Assembly (NCBI GenBank): GCA_009785505.1
Contig: WQWA01000011.1
Location: 1-49,608 of the forward strand
DNA from: Bacteroidales bacterium
Lineage (GTDB): Bacteria > Bacteroidota > Bacteroidia > Bacteroidales > P3
DNA length: 49,608 nucleotides
Direction of reading: 5' to 3'
Position numbers and translations under genes: made by a program. Below, piece after piece: positions 44,001 to 49,608 of the stretch. Under the pieces are notes generated by a model that saw nothing but the letters and a program-made list of their open reading frames with translations, was not told where the DNA came from and ran no database searches. Every line of letters starts with the position of its first letter. The stretch's first letter is position 1.

Positions 44001-47000
44001 TTGGGAACTGCTACAATGACTGATATTCGTTGGTTTAGCATTGATAGTATATTTGATGGTACCGGAGATTTCGTTCAGGTGGATACTAATGCCGCTGCTA
44101 TGCCGACAGGTCTCAGCTACAATGGAAACACCCATACGCTTACCGGCTCTACTGCTTTAGCGGGAAGATATATTTTCGAAATCTTTACAACCAATCATAT
44201 AGCTCCTTGCGATGAAGCAATTCTTAGAGGTACGCTTACAGTAACAAACATTCCGATGACAGGCTGTAACAGCAACACTCCGGGCTTCGGCGGCGGTGCT
44301 ACAGGTGTGCCTGCCGGACAGCTCGGCACCATCACTTGGGGCAACACAACCAACACAACTATCGAAAGCGGCACAACGACTGTTTTCGGCAGCGATGGCA
44401 GACCTGCACAAATTTGGTCGGGTGCTGTATTTGCTGCGGGTTGTGCAAAAGGTATTGATGTCTCTAACGATGAATTCAATGGTGGAACAGCAGGCAGCTG
44501 GAATGCCGATTGCCGTCAAACGCTAGGCACGTTCAACACCGGCAGAGCAGCAGCTGTTACAGGCGATTTATTTTCTTGGTGTGCTGTTATGCGTTTTGGT
44601 GATGTGTTGTGTCCGGATGGCTGGCGTGTGCCTACTACCGAGGATTTTGCTATTTTGCATCAAAATTTGGGTTATGCACTTCCTTCTACTTTGCAAGGTA
44701 CTGTGCCCTTTATCGCAAATACTTACGTGGGTACTGACGGTACGGTAACTGCTCCTCAAATTGGTGGACCTTGGGGTGGTGCTCGATGGACGGGTTTCGC
44801 TGCGGAGATTACGCGCGCAGGGTCGGGCTATTGGTCATCTACTGAGATATCTGCTACAAATGCCCTACTCCTATATTTTAGTACCGTGGGTGTTTGGCCT
44901 CAGTTCGGCGGTTTCGATAAGGGCAGCGGCTTTGCACTCCGTTGCGTAAGAGACTACGTAGTCCCGCAAGGCTGTAACAGCAACGAACCAGGTTTTGGTC
45001 CAAATTTAGGTACCATCACTTGGGGTAATACTTCGAATACAGATATTGAAAGCGGCACAACTACAATCCGCGGTACCGAAGGCAGACCTGCTCAGACTTG
45101 GTCGGGAGCTGTTTTTGCTACGGCTTGTGCTAAAGGTACTAATATTGAAGATGCCTTTAATGGCGGAACAACAGACAATTTCAATGCTGACTGTCGTCAA
45201 ACATTGGGTACTTTCAATAGTGGAAGACCTGATGCTGTTACCGGCGACTTATTCTCTTGGTGTGCCGTGATGCGCTTTGCAGATATGCTTTGCCCGGATG
45301 GTTGGCGGGTTCCAACTACTGAAGACTTCGCTATCTTGCATCGAAATCTAGGTCATCCTGCTCCTCCTCCTTTTACCATACTGCCGAACACTTATGTAGG
45401 ACTTACCGGTACTGTTGCCGCTCCTGAAATAGGGGGTATTTGGGGCGGTGCTCGTTGGACGGGTGGTGCAACGCTAGCAAGTAGTCCACCTACCTCTACA
45501 TTAGATCATGATATTTCGATGTATTGGTCGTCTACCGAGAGCTCTGCTTGGAATGCCCACAGGTTGCTTTTCCATGCTTTTGGGGTGGTACATCCTGAGT
45601 ACATTGGTAGTGGCGCTAAGAGTGACGGCTTAGCCCTTCGCTGCGTCCGCGATACGGTATTCGAACCGATTCCTGCAAGCTGTAATGATGCTATGCCGGG
45701 CTTTGGTCCAAGTTTAGGCACTGTTACTTGGGGTAATACGACTAATGAAGACATCGAAATAGGAAGAACGACTATTTTCGGTACCGACGGAAGACCTACG
45801 CAGGTCTGGTCTGGCGCTGTATTTGCTGCGAATTGCGCTAAAGGAAACACTACCGGTGGTGATGAGTTCAATGGTGGAACTGCCGGTAATTTTAATGCTG
45901 ATTGCCGTCAGTCTCACCTAAGTGCTAGTGGTGGTCGTTCTTCGGCCGTTTCCGGTGATTTCTTTTCTTGGTGTGCTGTAATGCGTTTTGCCGGCGACCT
46001 TTGTCCTTATCCTTGGCGTGTTCCTACAAGCCAGGAGTTTATAGACTTAGATATGAATATGGGAGGAACAGGCTTAAGTAGAAGTGGAGCAGCCGGAACG
46101 ATAAACGGTATTACCATTGAAACTCAAATTTCAACCTGGTATACTTCCGGCAGCGGTACTCCTCCTCTACCTCAAATTGGTGGTCTTTGGGGTGGTTCTC
46201 GGTGGACGGGCCATGCCGGCAGTCTTGTTTCGAATACGCAATCATATTATTGGTCATCTACCGAGGCTTCACCAACGACAGCTCACAACCTGAGTTTTTG
46301 GCCAGATGGAATAAGTTTGCCGGCGACAGCTGCTAAAAGCTTTGGTAGGGTACTCCGCTGTATTCGCGATTACGCAGCCCCGCAAGGCTGCAACACCAAC
46401 GAACCGGGTTGGGGCACAAGCCTCGGCACCATAACCCGAAACTTCTCGGGAGATGCCGGACAACCGGACGATTCGATATTTATTTCCGGTCAAGTCCACG
46501 CCCGCCGAATCTCGCAGATCTGGTCGGGTCCGGTGATGGCGGAAAACTGTAATAAGACGACGTTTGCCGGCGGTACAGATCCTGATAATTTCAACGCGGA
46601 TTGCCGCAGAAGCCACGATGTTAATCGCATGTTCCCGGATGGAGGCGACTTGTTCTCTTGGTGTGCGGTAACACGCTTTGCGGAAGTGCTTTGTCCGTAT
46701 CCTTGGCGTGTGCCGACGGAACAAGATTTTATCAATTTGGATAGTGCTCTTGGTGGAACAGGAAGTGATCAAATCAATAATCCTGTTCTCAGAGATAGAT
46801 ATATCGCAACTACCGGTATTCCGGGTCAATGGTGGCGTGGTGTTTACAGTGGTACCAGTACCCGGACGGGCACGCTTCAAAGTCAGAATGTTTTTGGAAC
46901 CTATTGGTCTCAAAGCTTGCAGTCCCCATCCGGAATAGCTATGACTTTCTCCTCCCCCGATGACCAGGTTCGTCCACGAATTTTCTTTGATAGAGGTCAT

Positions 47001-49608
47001 GGTCTTGCCTTGCGCTGTGTAAAAGACGGTCCGGAAATTCTTCCGATGACAGGTTGCAACAGCAACACACCGGGCTTTGGCGGCGGTGCTACAGGTGTGC
47101 CTGCCGGAGAACTCGGTACGGTCTCTTGGGGCAATGTTGCGAATACAAATATTGAAGAAGGTACAACAACCATCCGCGGTACTGAAGGCAGACCTTCGCA
47201 GGTTTGGTCGGGTGAAGTTTTTGCTGCGGGTTGTGCTAAAGGCAATGCTTCGTGGAGCGCCTATTTTAATGGAGGTCCTATTGCCGGTACTTTCAACGCA
47301 GATTGTCGTCAATCGTTGAACGCATTCTTCCAAGGTAGACCTGCCGCTGTTGCGGGCGACTATTTCTCTTGGTGTGCTGTTATGCGTTTTGCGGATGTAC
47401 TTTGTCCGGACGGTTGGCGTGTTCCAACACAACAAGATTTCATTAATTTAGATATGAATTTGGGTGGAACCGGTGAAAACAATCAACTTGCTTCAGCTCG
47501 TCCTGTTGCCTATACACCGGCTACCGGCACTGGCCACGTTAATCCTCAGATTGGAGGTACTTGGCGTGGTGTTCGATGGACAGTCGGGACGACGAGTACG
47601 ATTGGTGATATTTTCTCTACTGCTTTCTCGGCCTACTGGTCATCTATTGAGAACTCAGCTACGCAAGCTTTTAACTTGTTTTTGGATGCGTCCAACATCC
47701 ACCCTCAACATGGTGCCAATAAGAGTCTCGGCTTGCCGCTCCGCTGCGTCCGTGATACCGTATTCCCACCACCTCCGACAGGCTGTAATGATGCCATGCC
47801 GGGCTGGGGTCCAAGTTTAGGTACTATCTCTTGGGGTAATACGGCAAACACGGATATTGAAACAGGTACAACAACTATTCGCGGTACCGATGGCAGACCT
47901 GCACAGACTTGGTCGGGTGCGGTATTTGCTGCGGCTTGTGAAAAAGGTAATGATGGCATCAACGATTCATATAACGGCGGAACGGTCGACAATTGGAATG
48001 CCGACTGTCGTCAAACGCTGGGTAGTTTTCTCGGTAATCGCGACACAATTCAAACGGGCGATTTATTTTCGTGGTGTGCTGTGATGCGTTTTGCTGACGA
48101 TTTTTGTCCTTATCCTTGGCGAGTACCGGATTCGGCTGATTTTAGGATTCTACATGAGAATTTAGGTTATCAAGCGCCTACTACTACAGGCAATGTTGTT
48201 CCTCTTATCCCGAATACGTTTACGGGAGAGCAGGGTAGTGCACAATCTCCTATGGTTGGCGGTATTTGGGGTGGTGCTCTTTCTACCGGTCTTCCAAATT
48301 CACCTACCAGCCCGGCTTCGGGCTACTGGATGTCTACCGAGATCACTCCTATATTTGGACGCGGTTTGCGTTTTGGTCTAGCGGGAGTGTGGCTTGATGA
48401 CTTCACTAAGTCTCAGGGTTTAGCCCTCCGCTGCATCCGCGATACGATATTCGCACCAATTCCTGCAAGCTGTAACGATGCTATGCCGGGCTGGGGCCCG
48501 GGTCTTTTAGGCGCTGATTTTGCAACGGATCAAACCTGGACTATTCACGGTACCGGCGGCAGAGCCACTCAAGAATGGTCGGATGCTGTAGTCGCAGCGG
48601 CTTGTGCAGGCAGAGAGACGTTTGACGGCGGAAGTTTACCAAGTTTTAATGCGGACTGCCGTAATTCTGTTGGCAATGCTAATTTTAGCGGACATTATTT
48701 CAGCTGGTGTGCTGTGATGCGTTTTGAGGATGAGCTTTGTCCTTATCCTTGGCGAGTTCCTACGCAACAAGATTTCATTGATTTGGATTTGAATTTGGGC
48801 GGAACAGGTCTGAATAGTCAATCCGGAACTAATATCATTGGTGTTCGTGGTTATACCGGCAATGCGAATTCGCCGAATGGTGGCGTTTGGGGCGGTTCTC
48901 GCTTTACCGGTTCCTCGGGCGGTCCCACGGCTGCTCAGTCGTTCTACTGGTCTTCTACCGAGCACAGTGCGCCGTTTGCTTTCATCCTGCACTTCAATGC
49001 GAGCTACGTGTACCCGCAGAATGCGCTCAGTAAGGGTAACGGCTTTGCAGTCCGGTGCGTCCGCGATTACGCCTGCGACATACTTGTCTTCACAGTTGAT
49101 TCGGCTGCAGCAAATCAAACCGTAGGCAGCGGCCAAACCATTGCTCCTGTAACCGTTGGATTTGTTGGAGGAACTTTGGGAACTGCTACAACGACTGATA
49201 TTCGTTGGTTCAGCATTGATAGTATATTTGATGGTACCGGAGATTTCGTTCAGGTGGATACTAATGCCGCTGCTATGCCGACAGGTCTCAGCTACAATGG
49301 AAACACCCATACGCTTACCGGTTCTACTGCTTTAGCGGGCAGATATATTTTCGAAATCTTTACAACCAACCATATAGCTCCTTGCGATGAAGCGGTTGTA
49401 AGAGGTACGCTCACGGTAACACCTATTTCAATGATAGGTTGTAACTCCAACACGCCGCTCTTTGGCGGCGGCGCTACAGGTGTGCCTGCCGGAGAACTCG
49501 GCACGGTTACTTGGGGAACTACTACCAACATAGATATTGAAGAAGGTACAACGACCGTTCGTGGTACAGAAGGCAGACCTTCGCAAACTTGGTCAGGTGC
49601 TGTATTTG
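41049..49608 (+). CDS. Giant multi-FISUMP surface protein, 3' end beyond window
   Basis: An uninterrupted frame of at least 2853 codons from the ATG at 41049 to the window edge (an alternative start is the ATG at 41067). Signal peptide, cut near VLLVPAQ (residue 26). Residues ~27-215 look like a right-handed beta-helix (IHVSPSGSSSGPGADWAGAV, GDILWVRYGTYHL, GSRLEYSRIEDNTAAGRGGG). Ig-like linkers run to residue 387. FISUMP modules begin at residues 388, 734, 1073, 1309, 1545, 1781, 2003, 2246 and 2475, and a tenth at 2798. Each complete one has GCN..PGWG, a Cys after WSGAVFA, FNADCR, FSWCAVMRF, LCP..WRVPT, YWSSTE and LRCVRD: six conserved cysteines. Ig-like linkers also separate modules 1-2, 2-3 and 9-10. 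A T9SS signal is expected at the unseen C-terminus. An adhesin or lectin role is inferred. Confidence 0.9.
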   Translation, partial: MKKMNIMKRSLILIILASAVLLVPAQSVIHVSPSGSSSGPGADWAGAVTLEHAVSTASAGDILWVRYGTYHLSGTLEIPDNVRVYGGFLGTETHTSQRNFALNPTIIDAGGNFGAVTLGQFSVLSGFTVRGGVANIIGRMNGGGVVMLPGSRLEYSRIEDNTAAGRGGGVWAQGQAEIFSSVFSGNRAGLDGFAVSGGQVLFLNNTVVGNTLLPCTVFDTVFFDTICTGSTLALSTSIAGTYLWNTGETGSSITTPVLTADSVFWVKITTPDLCAAVHSFNIHVLAQTLALTSAVGTDHQQIALGDSITWIAYTFGGVADSVRITWQGTGDTNTAPAGITVSDRAVSPIIIRGTPAHAGIFVYTITTIGSQCDSVSLTGTINAGMRGCNLDTPGWGASLGTIAWGSTANTDIESGTTLIAGTGSRPAQVWSGAVFASACEKGNDSPSNEFNGGTPGNFNADCRQTLGSFLGDRDTIQTGDLFSWCAVMRFGAQLCPYPWRVPTQQDFAALHQNLGYAMPSVVGGSVPLIANTYTGTVGTTIAPQVGGLWNGSRFTSYTGQITSSHTLYWSSTEIDANSARSLYYTATDAFPAWNMAKFFGLTLRCVRDEPCDIITFTGTAGTSDQAICMGQAILPISFDLVEGTSGSAIDLAVRWFEVSADAVDTTAVSTPSGITYLVSNLIGVSTGVRGIAGTPANSGHFIFEVFTTDHDEPACDTARLRGTINISDIPCPGCNNSVPGWGASLGTITWGNTSNTNIESGISRIEGTGGRLSQVWSGAVFASACEKNEFNGGTTGNFNADCRQSLHTFNNGRAAGITGDYFSWCAVMRFGNQLCPYPWRVPTSQDFIDLDMNLGGTGMNSQVGVNIIGIRGYTANSGTNIAPTVGGIWGGVRFTAQSGFLTQESSLYWSSTASATGAYLLGFSAGHVHAREHTISRSLGLTLRCIRDYECDILVLVSDSLTLHQTVGSGQIIAPVIAELAAQTLGTATMTDIRWFSIDSIFDGTGDFVQVDTNAAAMPTGLSYNGNTHTLTGSTALAGRYIFEIFTTNHIAPCDEAILRGTLTVTNIPMTGCNSNTPGFGGGATGVPAGQLGTITWGNTTNTTIESGTTTVFGSDGRPAQIWSGAVFAAGCAKGIDVSNDEFNGGTAGSWNADCRQTLGTFNTGRAAAVTGDLFSWCAVMRFGDVLCPDGWRVPTTEDFAILHQNLGYALPSTLQGTVPFIANTYVGTDGTVTAPQIGGPWGGARWTGFAAEITRAGSGYWSSTEISATNALLLYFSTVGVWPQFGGFDKGSGFALRCVRDYVVPQGCNSNEPGFGPNLGTITWGNTSNTDIESGTTTIRGTEGRPAQTWSGAVFATACAKGTNIEDAFNGGTTDNFNADCRQTLGTFNSGRPDAVTGDLFSWCAVMRFADMLCPDGWRVPTTEDFAILHRNLGHPAPPPFTILPNTYVGLTGTVAAPEIGGIWGGARWTGGATLASSPPTSTLDHDISMYWSSTESSAWNAHRLLFHAFGVVHPEYIGSGAKSDGLALRCVRDTVFEPIPASCNDAMPGFGPSLGTVTWGNTTNEDIEIGRTTIFGTDGRPTQVWSGAVFAANCAKGNTTGGDEFNGGTAGNFNADCRQSHLSASGGRSSAVSGDFFSWCAVMRFAGDLCPYPWRVPTSQEFIDLDMNMGGTGLSRSGAAGTINGITIETQISTWYTSGSGTPPLPQIGGLWGGSRWTGHAGSLVSNTQSYYWSSTEASPTTAHNLSFWPDGISLPATAAKSFGRVLRCIRDYAAPQGCNTNEPGWGTSLGTITRNFSGDAGQPDDSIFISGQVHARRISQIWSGPVMAENCNKTTFAGGTDPDNFNADCRRSHDVNRMFPDGGDLFSWCAVTRFAEVLCPYPWRVPTEQDFINLDSALGGTGSDQINNPVLRDRYIATTGIPGQWWRGVYSGTSTRTGTLQSQNVFGTYWSQSLQSPSGIAMTFSSPDDQVRPRIFFDRGHGLALRCVKDGPEILPMTGCNSNTPGFGGGATGVPAGELGTVSWGNVANTNIEEGTTTIRGTEGRPSQVWSGEVFAAGCAKGNASWSAYFNGGPIAGTFNADCRQSLNAFFQGRPAAVAGDYFSWCAVMRFADVLCPDGWRVPTQQDFINLDMNLGGTGENNQLASARPVAYTPATGTGHVNPQIGGTWRGVRWTVGTTSTIGDIFSTAFSAYWSSIENSATQAFNLFLDASNIHPQHGANKSLGLPLRCVRDTVFPPPPTGCNDAMPGWGPSLGTISWGNTANTDIETGTTTIRGTDGRPAQTWSGAVFAAACEKGNDGINDSYNGGTVDNWNADCRQTLGSFLGNRDTIQTGDLFSWCAVMRFADDFCPYPWRVPDSADFRILHENLGYQAPTTTGNVVPLIPNTFTGEQGSAQSPMVGGIWGGALSTGLPNSPTSPASGYWMSTEITPIFGRGLRFGLAGVWLDDFTKSQGLALRCIRDTIFAPIPASCNDAMPGWGPGLLGADFATDQTWTIHGTGGRATQEWSDAVVAAACAGRETFDGGSLPSFNADCRNSVGNANFSGHYFSWCAVMRFEDELCPYPWRVPTQQDFIDLDLNLGGTGLNSQSGTNIIGVRGYTGNANSPNGGVWGGSRFTGSSGGPTAAQSFYWSSTEHSAPFAFILHFNASYVYPQNALSKGNGFAVRCVRDYACDILVFTVDSAAANQTVGSGQTIAPVTVGFVGGTLGTATTTDIRWFSIDSIFDGTGDFVQVDTNAAAMPTGLSYNGNTHTLTGSTALAGRYIFEIFTTNHIAPCDEAVVRGTLTVTPISMIGCNSNTPLFGGGATGVPAGELGTVTWGTTTNIDIEEGTTTVRGTEGRPSQTWSGAVF
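44001..44218 (+). repeat. 218-bp near-identical block, copy 1 (linker after module 2)
   Basis: It matches 49176-49393 with five differences that I counted, at an offset of 5175 bp (1725 codons). It codes LGTATMTDIRWFSIDSIFDG to the conserved CDEA. Confidence 0.9.
49176..49393 (+). repeat. 218-bp near-identical block, copy 2 (linker after module 9)
   Basis: Partner of 44001-44218. The flanking module sequences differ far more than this block, which suggests recent duplication or gene conversion. Confidence 0.9.

Larger units (their letters stand above)
42210..49608 (+). repeat. Array of FISUMP-coding repeats (nine full, one partial)
   Basis: Units start at the Cys codon of GCN: 42210, 43248, 44265, 44973, 45681, 46389, 47055, 47784, 48471 and 49440. 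Three successive intervals (44265 to 46389) are exactly 708 bp; others are 666-1038 bp, the long ones carrying an Ig-like linker. Units 3, 7 and 10 share an extra insert (GGGATGVPAG) after the opening motif, indicating mosaic descent by unequal recombination. Confidence 0.9.

Noticed and set aside
46269-47435. A 388-codon open frame on the minus strand within the giant ORF
   Set aside because: It is the reverse shadow of the repetitive FISUMP coding sequence; the composition (R, T, S, C rich) is not protein-like and it has no promoter. The plus-strand frame is open throughout.
42210-49608. Could the regular repeats be a CRISPR array or a set of tandem genes?
   Set aside because: Units are 666-1038 bp, in frame, code conserved cysteines and show no short identical direct repeats with spacers.
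41049-49608. Diversity-generating retroelement
   Set aside because: The module fold and variable region are suggestive, but no reverse transcriptase, accessory protein or adenine-biased template repeat is visible in the window.

Overview
The window looks like a chromosomal piece of an anaerobic member of the Bacteroidota (Bacteroidales-like). Three things point there: the promoter motif TAnnTTTG(C) in front of almost every transcription unit, A-rich leaders without strong Shine-Dalgarno sites, and families typical of the phylum (DUF3467 after rpoC, PorP/SprF, type B T9SS C-terminal domains, OMP_b-brl proteins, FISUMP domains). A monomeric [FeFe] hydrogenase suggests fermentative, H2-linked metabolism, and the T9SS substrate/SprF pair implies a type IX secretion system encoded elsewhere.

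Layout. 1-0.5 kb: rplT (cut by the window edge) and rpmI. 0.55-4.7 kb: a rhodanese lipoprotein, then an envelope operon of M23 peptidase, MerR regulator, lgt and a DivIC-like protein, followed by a beta-barrel protein. 4.7-6.2 kb: a lipoprotein with Ig-like repeats and one FISUMP domain. 6.4-10.3 kb: eno, a PorT-like barrel, tsaB and a YhcC-type radical SAM protein. 10.3-14.6 kb (minus strand): a second radical SAM protein, a polysaccharide flippase, a DUF457/YdjM-like membrane protein and glmM. 14.8-20.5 kb: a CarboxypepD_reg/OMP_b-brl receptor, gamma-carbonic anhydrase, msrA and an AbgT transporter. 20.7-25.4 kb: rpoC and DUF3467, without rpoB. 25.4-27.8 kb: an ORF6N protein between two fragments of a YbjQ-like gene, then the hydrogenase. 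27.8-33.5 kb: infC, thrS, aspartate kinase, cdd and folC. 33.5-34.4 kb: gene-poor debris with a candidate structured RNA, a frameshifted ORF and an orphan promoter. 34.4-38.1 kb: an MBL-fold hydrolase, fabG and a VWA-like membrane protein. 38.3-49.6 kb: a surface/secretion locus with a type B-CTD protein, a PorP/SprF protein and a giant ORF that stays open to the window edge (at least 2853 codons).

The most unusual element is the giant ORF at 41049: a signal peptide and beta-helix-like head, followed by nine complete FISUMP modules and the start of a tenth. Each complete module has six conserved cysteines. The framework is constant, but the loops around the YWSST motif differ strongly between modules. 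A one-module lipoprotein paralogue lies 35 kb away. A second notable pattern is a family of 28-bp palindromes at six sites. Two of them are read in frame inside genes (folC and the flippase) and one sits just before the rpoC start. Two normally conserved operons (thrS-infC-rpmI-rplT and rpoB-rpoC) are broken here, which points to rearrangement.
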